DNA of 41,855 bases from Streptomyces sp. MA5143a (GCF_900290235.1 NZ_OLMK01000133.1:1-41855); one strand, 5' to 3'. Positions 1 to 7,188 are shown, counted from the first letter of the stretch. Notes: a model not told the origin generated them from the letters alone. A program made the numbers and translations.

Positions 1-51
1 CCGACATCCGAATGATGAACGAGCCCCGGCCCAGCGGGAGTTCCGGCGCGG

Positions 52-135
52 TCACAGCGGCAGGGCGGCGGTCAAGTGCCGGACGCGGTCCTGGTCCGTC
101 GACCCGATAGGGGCGGTGGAGCCGGTTCTGCTGGA
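52..135 (-). pseudogene. fragment of a second telomere terminal-protein gene (tpg)
   Basis: Reading the minus strand down to a TGA at 52-54 gives GSTAPIGSTDQDRVRHLTAA followed by LPL. The intact Tpg at 25698-26255 has GYTAAVGSTDQARVRHLTLA followed by LPP, so 17 of 23 positions are identical. Upstream the frame degenerates near 125-135, and a stop replaces the remaining C-terminal third of Tpg. The match covers the part of Tpg where, as I recall, the DNA-priming threonine was mapped in S. coelicolor. This is a relic, not a working gene. No other gene is seen in bases 1-270. Confidence 0.6.
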
Positions 136-270
136 TGACCTCGAGTTCGTTCGTGTGGGGAGGCGGGTCCGCCTCAGCCGGTCCTACGTTGTTGGTGGGT
201 CGGACGAAGTGTTCCCCCCCGGTCCCGGCTGTCGTCGCGCCAGCCAGGGGGCGCGGGGCGACGTTGGCAG

Positions 271-1581
271 TCACCGCCCCGGGGCGGAAGATGCGTACGT
301 CTTCTTGTCGGCCTCGGTCGAGGCGGTGGGGCGCAGGCGGATGACCAGGGACAGCATGGCGGCGGCCGCGCACAGGGCCGCGAGTGCGAACCAGACGGGG
401 TCGTAGCTGCCGAAGGCGTCGCGGGCCACGCCGCCGAGGAAGGAGGCCGAGGCCGCACCGATCTGGTGTGCCGCGTTGGTCCAGCCGAAGACGATGGCGC
501 TGTCGTCGCCGTAGAAGGTGCGGCACAGGGCGATGACCGGCGGCACGGTCGCCAGGTCGAGGAGACCGAAGACGACCACGAAGGTGAGCATGGGCGCGTT
601 GACGGTGGCGGTCATGATCAGGGGCAGGCCGATCATGAGCAGGCCGCGCAGGAGGAAGTAGGCGGCCAGGAGTCGGCGGGCGTCCATGCGGTCGGTGAAC
701 CATCCGGAGGCGATGGTGCCGGCCACGTTGAAGACGCCGATGAGTGCCAGCAGTGTCGAGGCGGTGGTGATGGGCATGCCGTGGTCGTGGGCCGCTGGGG
801 CGAAGTGGGTCCACATGATGCCGTTGGTGGACGCGCCGCAGATGGCGAATGCGCCGGCGAGCAGCCAGAAGGGGACGGTCCGGGCGGCGTCGCGCAGGAC
901 GGTCACGGTGCGGCGGGCGGCTCCGGGAACGGGTGCGGGGCGCGGGATGAAGGTGTCGCTACCGTAGGGGCGTTGTCCGACGTCGGCGGGGTGGTCGCGC
1001 AGGACGAGGCAGATCAGGGGGGTGACCGCCAGGGCGGCGAGGGCGAGGCTGACGAGGGCGGGTCGCCAGTCGTGGTGGGCGATGGTCCAGGACAGGGCGG
1101 GCAGGAAAACCATCTGGCCCAGGACGCTGCCGGAGGAGAGGATGCCGGTCACCAGGCCGCGGCGGGTGGTGAACCAGCGGTTGGTGACGGTGGTGCCGAG
1201 GGTCATCGAGAGCGATCCGGTGCCCAGGCCGACGAGAAAGCCCCAGAAGAGCGTGAACTGCCAGGCGGAGCCCATCGTGGTGGTGAGCAGTGCTCCGGCG
1301 GCGACGGCTCCCAGCGCGGCGATGACGACCCGGCGGATGCCGAAACGGTCCATCAGGGCGGCGGCGTAGGGCGCGGTGAGCCCGTAGAGGATCATGTTGA
1401 CCGAGGCCGCCAGGCCGATGGAGCCGCGGGACCAGTGGAACTCCTGGCGCAGGGGGTCCTGCAGGATGCCTGGCATGGTGGAGAAGGCGCCGGCGACGAT
1501 GATCGCCACTGCGGTGACGGCGGCTACCCACCAGGCGCGGCGCCCGGCGGCGTTGGTGCGATGGCCGGTGGTGTTGTGCAT
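271..1581 (-). CDS. MFS transporter, oxalate/formate-antiporter-like
   Basis: A 436-residue integral membrane protein with about twelve hydrophobic segments. A loop near residues 205-235 separates the two six-helix halves. MFS features include the DRFGIRR loop between TM2 and TM3 and the matching TDRMDARR loop in the second half. The general look (a FSTMPGILQDPL-type first helix) is that of the OFA/monocarboxylate branch of MFS, which moves small organic acids; the substrate cannot be read from sequence. ATG at 1581 is preceded by GAAGG. It follows the EctA/EctC/carrier-protein operon on the same strand, separated from ectA by about 615 bases of decayed DNA. It could export that operon's product, but this is inference from position only. 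Confidence 0.85.
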   Translation of the reverse strand: MHNTTGHRTNAAGRRAWWVAAVTAVAIIVAGAFSTMPGILQDPLRQEFHWSRGSIGLAASVNMILYGLTAPYAAALMDRFGIRRVVIAALGAVAAGALLTTTMGSAWQFTLFWGFLVGLGTGSLSMTLGTTVTNRWFTTRRGLVTGILSSGSVLGQMVFLPALSWTIAHHDWRPALVSLALAALAVTPLICLVLRDHPADVGQRPYGSDTFIPRPAPVPGAARRTVTVLRDAARTVPFWLLAGAFAICGASTNGIMWTHFAPAAHDHGMPITTASTLLALIGVFNVAGTIASGWFTDRMDARRLLAAYFLLRGLLMIGLPLIMTATVNAPMLTFVVVFGLLDLATVPPVIALCRTFYGDDSAIVFGWTNAAHQIGAASASFLGGVARDAFGSYDPVWFALAALCAAAAMLSLVIRLRPTASTEADKKTYASSAPGR

Positions 1582-1595
1582 GCCTTCATCCTTCG

Positions 1596-1815
1596 GTGGT
1601 GGAGCCGGGCAAGGTGGTGACCGACGCCGACTTCACGGTCAACGTGCCGTTGGGGCCGCTGGCCCTGCGCGACGCGGACACGGTGATCGTGCCGGCCGCG
1701 GTCGAGGACCACGGGCCTCAGCAGCAGGGCCGGCTGAGGCCGCTGGCCGAGGCGGCTCTCGCGGAAGAGCCGGCGACAGCGCGCCTGGCTTCCAGCTGCA
1801 CCGGTTCGACGACAG
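1596..1815 (+). pseudogene. GlxA-type (DJ-1/PfpI + AraC) regulator, N-terminal piece
   Basis: The plus strand encodes VVTDADFTVNVPLG, ADTVIVPA and, further on, RLASSCTGS. These match the middle of the DJ-1/PfpI-like domain of GlxA-family regulators (DTVIVPG, then the nucleophile-elbow RI-SICTGA). About 60 N-terminal residues are missing and the frame ends at 1824-1826. The matching DNA-binding half lies just downstream on the opposite strand, so the gene was broken and partly inverted. Confidence 0.55.
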
Positions 1816-1817
1816 AA

Positions 1818-1857
1818 GGGTGCTGACGTCCGCGGGTGCTGACGTCCGCGGGTGCTG
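1818..1857. repeat. 16-bp tandem repeat, 2.5 copies
   Basis: The unit gggtgctgacgtccgc occurs at 1818-1833 and 1834-1849, with a further partial copy to 1857. It lies exactly where the GlxA-like reading stops, between the two oppositely oriented halves of that gene, and probably marks a recombination or slippage scar. Confidence 0.85.
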
Positions 1858-1890
1858 CCGCGGGAATCGACCTGTGCCTGCACATGACCG

Positions 1891-1922
1891 CAGTGACCAT
1901 GACGTCGGCGTCGACGTCACTG
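1891..1922. repeat. inverted repeat inside the scrambled regulator
   Basis: CAGTGAC at 1891-1897 pairs with GTCACTG at 1916-1922. Inside it, TGACGTC (1900-1906) pairs with GACGTCA (1913-1919) around a 6-base loop. It sits at the switch point between plus-strand and minus-strand pieces of the GlxA-type gene, so it may be a breakpoint palindrome rather than an operator. Confidence 0.6.
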
Positions 1923-2140
1923 TCGCCCGCGGCACGGTGGTGCCGCTGCTGGCGCACCGCGGTTCCCGTCCCGAAACCGGCCGCGGCGGCGATGCGGTCC
2001 ACGGGGTCGCCCGTGCGTTCCAGCAGCCGACGGGCGTACTGCGCACGCTGCCCGCCGAGCCACCGCATCGGCGTCATACCGGTCTCCCGACGTGCACTTC
2101 CGCGAGGCACCGGGAGTGTCACCGCGCGCTCACCGCAACA
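1915..2140 (-). pseudogene. GlxA-type regulator, AraC DNA-binding piece (inverted)
   Basis: The minus strand encodes ARRETGMTPMRWL, QRAQYARRLLERT and IAAAAGFGTGTAVRQ. This is the second half of an AraC-family double helix-turn-helix as found at the C-terminus of GlxA-type regulators. The sequence then decays, with no RRxxGxSPxxYR ending. It is tail-to-tail with the N-terminal piece at 1596-1815. Non-functional as read. Confidence 0.6.
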
Positions 2141-2196
2141 CCTTGTGCGGAGCACGGTGAGGGCACGCGCGCGGTGACACCGCATCAGCCGGGCCA

Positions 2197-2730
2197 TCAG
2201 GCGAGTGCAGAAGCCTGCTCGATGGGCCCGATCCGGTAGAGCACCTCGTCGTGGTGCTCCTCGGGGAAGAGCGAGGCCGGGAAGAGCACCTCGGTGTGAA
2301 CGGGGGCCCGGTACCGCTTGGCGCACTTCTTCAGCACCATGATGATGGCCTTGTTGTCAGCCGACACACTCGCCTCGATATAGCGGGCGCCATTGCCGAC
2401 CGCGCGCTCGGCGGCCCGTTCGAACAGCTGCACTCCGAGCATCGGAATGCCGTGGCGCGGCTTCACGGCCTCCTGCCACACCAGATAGGTGTCGGGCTGG
2501 CTGGGGCGGAAGTAGCCGGTCAGGAAGCCGACGACCTCGGCGCCGAGTGATGCCACGAGGGAGGTTTCGGCGAAGTCGCGGCACCACAGCGCGTAGTAGT
2601 AGGGACTGTTGTCATCGAGTTCGTCCGACTCGTGCACCATCTGCCACATGGCCTGCGCGTCCTCGACGCGCGGCGTCCGGTACTCGGGGCGGACCCGGCT
2701 GGAGGTGGAGAGGGAGGCCGGCGCGGTCAT
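2197..2730 (-). CDS. ectA: EctA-like diaminobutyrate acetyltransferase
   Basis: A 177-residue GNAT-fold protein. It is recognisable as L-2,4-diaminobutyrate N-gamma-acetyltransferase by ELDDNSPYYY, CRDFAETSLVA, VGFLTGYFRPSQPDTYLVWQ, ARYIEASVSADN, APVHTEVLFPASLFP and EVLYRIGP. In the ectoine pathway EctA uses acetyl-CoA to make N-gamma-acetyl-DABA for EctC. ATG at 2730 overlaps the ectC stop by four bases, so the two are co-translated. Oddity: the usual acetyl-CoA pyrophosphate loop (R/Q-x-x-G-x-G/A, commonly RGQGLA here) reads RHGIPM around residues 92-97, so donor binding may differ. EctB and EctD are absent and the order is C-then-A, unlike standard ectABCD. A variant substrate or an acyl-ACP donor is possible. 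Confidence 0.85.
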   Translation of the reverse strand: MTAPASLSTSSRVRPEYRTPRVEDAQAMWQMVHESDELDDNSPYYYALWCRDFAETSLVASLGAEVVGFLTGYFRPSQPDTYLVWQEAVKPRHGIPMLGVQLFERAAERAVGNGARYIEASVSADNKAIIMVLKKCAKRYRAPVHTEVLFPASLFPEEHHDEVLYRIGPIEQASALA

Positions 2731-3131
2731 GCAATGGCCTCCTCGGTGAGCAGCGGGTAGACGCCGTTCTCGTCGTGGTCCTCGCGGCCGGTGACCGGGG
2801 GGTTGAACACGCAGATGAAACGGGAGTCCACGGTGGGGCGCAGCGTGTGCTTCTCGTGTCCGTTCAGCAGGTACATGGTGCCGGGGGTGATGAGATGCTT
2901 CTCGCCGGTTTCCTCGTTGGTGAGTTCGGTCTCGCCTTCGACGCAGAGGACGGCCTCGATGTGGTTGGCGTACCACATGGTCGTCTCCGTGCCGGCGTAG
3001 ACGGTCGTCTCGTGCAGGGAGAAGCCGACTCCTTCCTTCGCGAGGATGATGCGCTTGCTCTCCCATGTTCCGGAGCGGGACTTGACATGCCTGTCGGTGC
3101 CTTCGATGTCCTTGAACGAGCGAACGATCAC
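2727..3131 (-). CDS. ectC: ectoine synthase EctC
   Basis: A 134-residue single-domain cupin, the normal length for EctC. EctC removes water from N-gamma-acetyl-DABA to close the tetrahydropyrimidine ring of ectoine; a side activity on glutamine giving a five-membered cyclic amidine has been reported. Conserved parts: FKDIEGTDRHV at the N-terminus, VYAGTETTMWYANHIEAV, PGTMYLLNGHEKHTLR and FNPPVTGREDHDENGVYPL. The metal ligands known for the family (Glu, Tyr, His) correspond to Glu59, Tyr87 and His95, so the enzyme looks competent. Start is GTG at 3131 after GGGAAGG. It overlaps ectA by four bases and lies about 100 bases after the ACP gene. It is embedded in a carrier-protein operon rather than an ectABCD operon, so the natural product need not be ectoine itself. 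Confidence 0.9.
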   Translation of the reverse strand: MIVRSFKDIEGTDRHVKSRSGTWESKRIILAKEGVGFSLHETTVYAGTETTMWYANHIEAVLCVEGETELTNEETGEKHLITPGTMYLLNGHEKHTLRPTVDSRFICVFNPPVTGREDHDENGVYPLLTEEAIA

Positions 3132-3230
3132 GGTTGCCTTCCCTTGGGCTCGTGTCGGATGCGTGCGTGGCGTCTCGGGCAGGCTCGGCGGCCTGGCTGC
3201 GGACCTGTGCTGGCCGGTGTGGTGGGTCGT

Positions 3231-3500
3231 TCAGGCCGCGTTGCGTGTCTCGAGGTGGGCGAGGGCGAAGTCGGTGAAGGTGTCGACGGTCTCGAAGTCG
3301 TCGGCTTCGAGCTCTTCGGGGTCCACCTCCAGACCCAGGGAGTCCTCGAGCTCCATGAGCATCTCGAGCATCGTGGTGGAGTCCAGGTGAAGGTCGTCGA
3401 AGAGCCTGGTCTGTCCGGAGAGTTCGGTCACCGGCCGGTCCAGCACGTTACTCAGGGCCGTCTCCATGGCGGTGGTCACGTCTGTGCGGTTGAGGCTCAT
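3231..3500 (-). CDS. acyl carrier protein
   Basis: An 89-residue acidic protein with the carrier-protein four-helix pattern. The phosphopantetheine attachment serine is Ser41 in DDLHLDSTTMLEM, a D-S-T variant of the usual DSL. It is followed by LEDSLGLEVDPEELEADDFETV, typical of helices II and III. ATG at 3500 is preceded by AAAGGAG at good spacing; an upstream ATG at 3518 overlaps the ligase stop but lacks an SD. It lies directly downstream of the AMP-forming ligase, which probably loads it, and the operon also encodes its own AcpS-type activating enzyme. The presence of a dedicated carrier means intermediates are probably processed as thioesters. Confidence 0.9.
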   Translation of the reverse strand: MSLNRTDVTTAMETALSNVLDRPVTELSGQTRLFDDLHLDSTTMLEMLMELEDSLGLEVDPEELEADDFETVDTFTDFALAHLETRNAA

Positions 3501-3514
3501 CGAGCCTGCTCCTT

Positions 3515-5014
3515 TCATGCGTTTGCGGGGTCGTGGATGAGGCTGGTCAGGGCCTGTCGGTCGACTTTGCCGTTGTGGTTGGTGGGGAGGTGCGGGACCG
3601 GGACGCAGCGGCGTGGGATCTTGTAGTCCTCGATGAGGCCTTGCATGCGGGCCAGTACCTCGGGTCCGTCCAGTTCGGTCACTGCGGCCAGTACCGCGGT
3701 GCCTCCGGTCTTCGGGCCGGGCGGCAGCACGGCAGCCGAGTCCACGCCTTCGACACGGCGGGCTGCGGCCTCCACTTCGGTGGCGCTGACCCGGAATCCG
3801 CGTTCCTTGTAGAGGTCGTCACGGCGCCCTGAGAAGTAGAGGTAGCCTTCGTCGTCCATCCAGCCGTAGTCGCCGGTGCGCAGTTCCGGGAAGAGGCCGT
3901 CACGCCGGTGGAAGCGTTCGGCGGTCATCTCAGGGCGCCGCCAGTATCCGGCCATGACGTGGGGGCCGCGGACGACGAACTGGCCGACCTCTCCTGCCGG
4001 CAGTCGCTCGCCGTCGTCGTCAATGGTGAAGACCTCGGTGCCGGGGAGCGCCTTTCCGGAGGAGCCGGGCCGCTGAAGGTCTCCGTCCGGCGGCATGATG
4101 GTGGCCCGCTTGCATTCCGTGAGCCCGTACATCAGCTGTACGCGCACGGCGGGTATCGCCTCGCGCAGGTCGGCGATGGTCTTCTCGGACAGGGCGGCAC
4201 CGGTGTTGGTCAGCAGGCGCAGGGCGGGCTTGTTCTTCGCCCTGCGTACCAGCCAGGCCAGGCGGTCGGAGACGGAGGGCACGGCGGCGAGCACGGTGGC
4301 CTTGCTGTCCTGCAGGGCGCGCAGGAGGGGCGGGCCGGCTTCTGCGACATGCCCTACTCGCAACTGCGCGCCGGCCAGGAACGTCAGGAACATCTGGTAC
4401 AGGCCGTAGTCGAAGGACAGTGGCAGAGGGCTGTAGATGATGTCGTCGGCGCGGTAGGCGAGACAGTCCTGGATGGCCTGGGTGGCGAAGAGTATCTGCT
4501 GGTGGGTGCTGACCACCGCCTTGGGCAGTGACGTGGTGCCCGAGGTGTAGATCAGGCATGCCCCGTCGACTGCGAGCGGAGGGTCGGGCAGGTGTGGGTC
4601 TTCCCTCGGGGCTGGGGCGTGGCGCAGTTCCTGAGAGGTGAGGACATGTACGTCGTGTGCCTGCGCGACGGCGGAGACACCGGGGTCGTCGGTCACGATC
4701 ACGGCGGGTTCGCAGTCCTGCAGCACGTGCTGGAGCGGGTCGTCCCGGACGTCCTCGTGCAGCACGCTGAACATCGCGCCTGCTCGGGAGGCGGCGTGGA
4801 CTGTGACGGCGACGGTGATCGCGTCGGGTGAGGAGATGACGACCCGGTCGCCGCGCCGGACACCGTGCGCGCGCAGCAGGTGCGCGGCACGGCGAGAGGC
4901 CTGTGCCAGGTTCTCGTAGGTGATCGAGTCCGAGGCGGTGCTGATGGCACACCGGTCCTGGTGGACCGCGGCTGCCTCGTCGAGTAGGGAGTGAAGGGTC
5001 AGATGCTGGGGCAC
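3515..5014 (-). CDS. AMP-forming acyl/aminoacyl ligase loading the ACP
   Basis: A 499-residue adenylate-forming enzyme of the ANL superfamily. Visible cores: IYTSGTTSLPKA (A3, about 155-166), LMYGLTECKRATIM (A5), ELRTGDYGWMDDEGYLYFSGR (A7) with RRDDLYKERGFRVS (A8), and NHNGKVDRQAL near the end carrying the adenylation lysine. The best family resemblance I can recall is to the ligases found beside a PLP decarboxylase and an ACP in exosortase-A loci and to stand-alone amino-acid-activating domains. Start is GTG at 5014 with AGGAGG six bases upstream, overlapping the preceding stop (TAGTG). The ACP follows immediately, so transfer of an acid or amino acid to that ACP is the likely reaction. The substrate is unknown. 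Confidence 0.85.
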   Translation of the reverse strand: MPQHLTLHSLLDEAAAVHQDRCAISTASDSITYENLAQASRRAAHLLRAHGVRRGDRVVISSPDAITVAVTVHAASRAGAMFSVLHEDVRDDPLQHVLQDCEPAVIVTDDPGVSAVAQAHDVHVLTSQELRHAPAPREDPHLPDPPLAVDGACLIYTSGTTSLPKAVVSTHQQILFATQAIQDCLAYRADDIIYSPLPLSFDYGLYQMFLTFLAGAQLRVGHVAEAGPPLLRALQDSKATVLAAVPSVSDRLAWLVRRAKNKPALRLLTNTGAALSEKTIADLREAIPAVRVQLMYGLTECKRATIMPPDGDLQRPGSSGKALPGTEVFTIDDDGERLPAGEVGQFVVRGPHVMAGYWRRPEMTAERFHRRDGLFPELRTGDYGWMDDEGYLYFSGRRDDLYKERGFRVSATEVEAAARRVEGVDSAAVLPPGPKTGGTAVLAAVTELDGPEVLARMQGLIEDYKIPRRCVPVPHLPTNHNGKVDRQALTSLIHDPANA

Positions 5015-5457
5015 TACCGTCCTCCTGTCAGCACAGTGTCCTTGTCGCTTCGGTGCCGGCTGCTGTCAGGTGGGCTGGACCGTTTCGGCTTGGGGACGAC
5101 GGTCACCGCGTTCGCCGTGCACACCGTGATGGGTTCGGCCAGGGGCTGGGCCGCGCTGGGACTCGTGTCGCAGGAGGCGATGACCTTGCGGGCTTCCAGG
5201 GCTACGAAGCGGCGCAGCTTGGTGCTCCGCACGAGCTGGGCGGTGGCCTCGATGAAGTCTCCGGGGCGGACGGGGGCTGTGAAGCGGACCTCGGAGTACT
5301 CGGCGAGCAGCCCTTCGTCACCGTCGGTACGGATGGTGATTTCGGTGACGAGGTCGCCGAACAGACGCAGAAGGCGTGCGCCGTCGACGAGTTCCCCGCC
5401 GTAGTGGGCTTCTTCCTGGCCGATCCTGATGCGCAGCTGCGCTGTGACAGCGTTCAT
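5014..5457 (-). CDS. 3-aminobutyryl-CoA ammonia-lyase-like hotdog protein
   Basis: A 147-residue hotdog-fold protein. It resembles Kal, the 3-aminobutyryl-CoA ammonia-lyase of lysine fermentation, through AHYGGELVDGARLLRLFGDL, EITIRTDGDEGLLAEY, VRFTAPVRPGDFIEATAQL, ALEARKVIAS and PITVCTANAVTVVPK. Kal interconverts beta-aminobutyryl-CoA with crotonyl-CoA and ammonia. In an operon with ACP, ligase and AcpS, the likely substrate is a beta-amino (or alpha,beta-unsaturated) acyl-ACP, with removal or addition of ammonia or an amine; this is inference. ATG at 5457 is preceded by GAGG; an in-frame ATG at 5478 has GGAAGAAGG but poorer spacing and is a credible alternative. A Ser/Arg/Asp-rich tail of about 25 residues after the conserved domain is unusual for the family. 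Confidence 0.8.
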   Translation of the reverse strand: MNAVTAQLRIRIGQEEAHYGGELVDGARLLRLFGDLVTEITIRTDGDEGLLAEYSEVRFTAPVRPGDFIEATAQLVRSTKLRRFVALEARKVIASCDTSPSAAQPLAEPITVCTANAVTVVPKPKRSSPPDSSRHRSDKDTVLTGGR

Positions 5458-5527
5458 GTCACCCTCAGGAGAAGTCATGGATGCGTCATTCCTTCTTCCG
5501 TCACTGATGGTGGCGTGCTGGTTCGGA

Positions 5528-5905
5528 TTAGGAAACGAGAGCCACGGCGGCCACCACGTTGCTCTTGTGCGTGATCGAGATACGCACCGTCTGGTCGGAC
5601 GCCGCCTCTGCGGCTTCGCCGCGCAGCTCGACACGTGGTGATCCGTCGTCAGCACGCTTGATGTGGATGTTGCGTGGCGCGATGCCTTGGAACAGACCCC
5701 TGCCCAGCGCTTTGAGGATGGCCTCTTTGGCGGCGAAGCGTCCGGCGAGGTACTCCAGGCGCCTTTCGGGTCCGAGGTTCTGCGCCTGCTGGATCTCCTC
5801 CGGGGCGTAGCAGTACCGCAGGAACCAGTGGCGCTTCACCAGGCAAGCCAGTTCGTCGCGCTCGAGAACGTCCAGACCTACGCCCATGGGTGCACCGGGC
5901 GTCAC
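5528..5905 (-). CDS. holo-ACP synthase (AcpS-type phosphopantetheinyl transferase)
   Basis: A 125-residue AcpS-family protein that moves 4'-phosphopantetheine from CoA to a carrier-protein serine. Landmarks: GVGLDVLERDEL near the N-terminus (the Mg-binding Asp region), FLRYCYAPEEI, then YLAGRFAAKEAILKALGRG, the signature with the catalytic Lys/Glu helix. It closes with DGSPRVELRGEA and ISITHKSNVVAAVAL. Length is normal for AcpS. GTG at 5905 overlaps the decarboxylase stop by four bases (GTGA); an ATG at 5887 is an alternative. A pathway-specific AcpS next to a single ACP indicates that the carrier is not simply the fatty-acid ACP. It is probably dedicated to ACP 3231-3500. Confidence 0.88.
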   Translation of the reverse strand: MTPGAPMGVGLDVLERDELACLVKRHWFLRYCYAPEEIQQAQNLGPERRLEYLAGRFAAKEAILKALGRGLFQGIAPRNIHIKRADDGSPRVELRGEAAEAASDQTVRISITHKSNVVAAVALVS

Positions 5906-7188
5906 GAGGCGTCCTTGAAGACCGCCAGATGCTGGCGGGAGAGCATCTCTTCGGGTGTGTCCCGCTCTCGCACCAGGGTGGCGTGTCCGTCGTGCACGAG
6001 AACCTCGGCGGGATAGCCGTGGCTGAGGAACAGTCCTGGCGAGGCGGTGGGACCGTAGGCGCCGGAGCGTTCGATCCCGAGCAGGTCACCGGGGCGGACT
6101 TCGGGGAGCCTGGCCTTCTTCACGATGGTGTCGTTCGGCGTGCACAGCGGCCCGGTGACCGTGTAGGTGTGAGTGGGGCGGGCGGCAGGGCGTCCCAGGT
6201 GGACGATGGGGAAGTTCCGTTTCACGAAGCTTCCGATCCCTACTGCTGCCATGTGGTGATTGGTGCCGCCGTCTGCTACGACGAACAATTCACCCATCGA
6301 TTCCTTCACGTAGACGGCCCGTGTCACATAGGTGCCGGCATCGGCTGTGAGGAATCGCCCGAGCTCCATGATGAGCCTGCAGCCCGGGTGGCGCGCACGG
6401 AAATCACCCACCGGGCCTTCCAAGCTCTTTCCGAGTTCCGTCGTGTCGAGCTCCGACTCGTTCTCGAAGTAGGCCACCCCGAGGCCTCCCCCGAAGTCCA
6501 CGACGGAGAGATCTATGTCCAGTCGCGTGGCGAGGTCTTCTGCCATCGCCAAGATGTTGAGTGTGTTCGCCACGACATCTTGGTGGTCAAGGAATCGGGT
6601 TCCCATGTATGCGTGGAATCCCTTGACCTCGACGTGTTCCAGGGAGCGGAGCAGGGCCCCTGCTCCACGGACCTCCTGCTCGTCGATGCCGAACTGGCGC
6701 GGCTTGCCTCCCATCGACAGCCCGGACCCCTTGCTGAGGAAGCTCGGGTTGACCCGCAGCACAGCAGGGAACCGGCCCGCTCCCCGGGCAGCTGCCACGT
6801 CGTCCAGGAGTTGGAGTTCAGTGAGCGATTCACAGACCACGGCATGAATACCGGCCGAGACACAGGCCTCGAGGTCGACCCTGCTCTTGCCCGGCCCGAG
6901 GAAGATGATGTCGTCCGGGTCCACTCCCGCCCTGAGGGCGGTGAGGAGTTCCGTGTGCGACGAGACCTCCGCCCCCGCGCCCCGGCTGCCGAGAAAACCA
7001 CACACGCTGATATTCGGATTCGCTTTCAGCGAGTAGAAGACGTCCACGCCGACGGGTAAGGCTTCGGAGATTTTCTGTAACTGTCCCGCGAGGACCTGAG
7101 CGTCATATACGAACAGAGGGGTTCCGAATTCGTTCGCAAGTTCCTCCATGGCGAGCCCTTGTATGCGTTTCACCGGATTTTCTGGCAA
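5902..7188 (-). CDS. type III PLP-dependent amino-acid decarboxylase
   Basis: About 428 residues of the alanine-racemase-fold decarboxylases (DAP, ornithine, BtrK, SbnH/PvsE type). The PLP lysine is in FYSLKANPN (residue about 55). AEVSSHTEL, VDFGGGLGVAYF (phosphate loop, about 231-242), MELGRFLTADAGTYV and GPLCTPNDTI (catalytic Cys about 349) follow. DAP decarboxylases usually read C-E-S at that cysteine. C-T-P is, from memory, typical of members acting on conjugated substrates, such as siderophore intermediates or gamma-glutamyl-ACP (BtrK in butirosin). With a ligase and ACP in the operon, decarboxylation of a carrier-bound amino acid is a reasonable inference. Start: TTG at 7188 follows GGGGAGGA; GTG at 7173 or TTG at 7221 are possible. 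It is first in the operon; 7222-7740 upstream has no gene I can support. Confidence 0.82.
   Translation of the reverse strand: MPENPVKRIQGLAMEELANEFGTPLFVYDAQVLAGQLQKISEALPVGVDVFYSLKANPNISVCGFLGSRGAGAEVSSHTELLTALRAGVDPDDIIFLGPGKSRVDLEACVSAGIHAVVCESLTELQLLDDVAAARGAGRFPAVLRVNPSFLSKGSGLSMGGKPRQFGIDEQEVRGAGALLRSLEHVEVKGFHAYMGTRFLDHQDVVANTLNILAMAEDLATRLDIDLSVVDFGGGLGVAYFENESELDTTELGKSLEGPVGDFRARHPGCRLIMELGRFLTADAGTYVTRAVYVKESMGELFVVADGGTNHHMAAVGIGSFVKRNFPIVHLGRPAARPTHTYTVTGPLCTPNDTIVKKARLPEVRPGDLLGIERSGAYGPTASPGLFLSHGYPAEVLVHDGHATLVRERDTPEEMLSRQHLAVFKDAS

Noticed and set aside
466..1620. Long plus-strand open frame over the MFS gene
   Set aside because: Gly/Asp/Glu-rich antisense shadow of a clearly real transporter; an artefact of high GC third positions.
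2197..3131. Standard ectoine operon (ectABCD)
   Set aside because: EctB and EctD are absent, gene order is reversed, and the genes are joined to an ACP/ligase/decarboxylase set, so the osmolyte operon label was not used.
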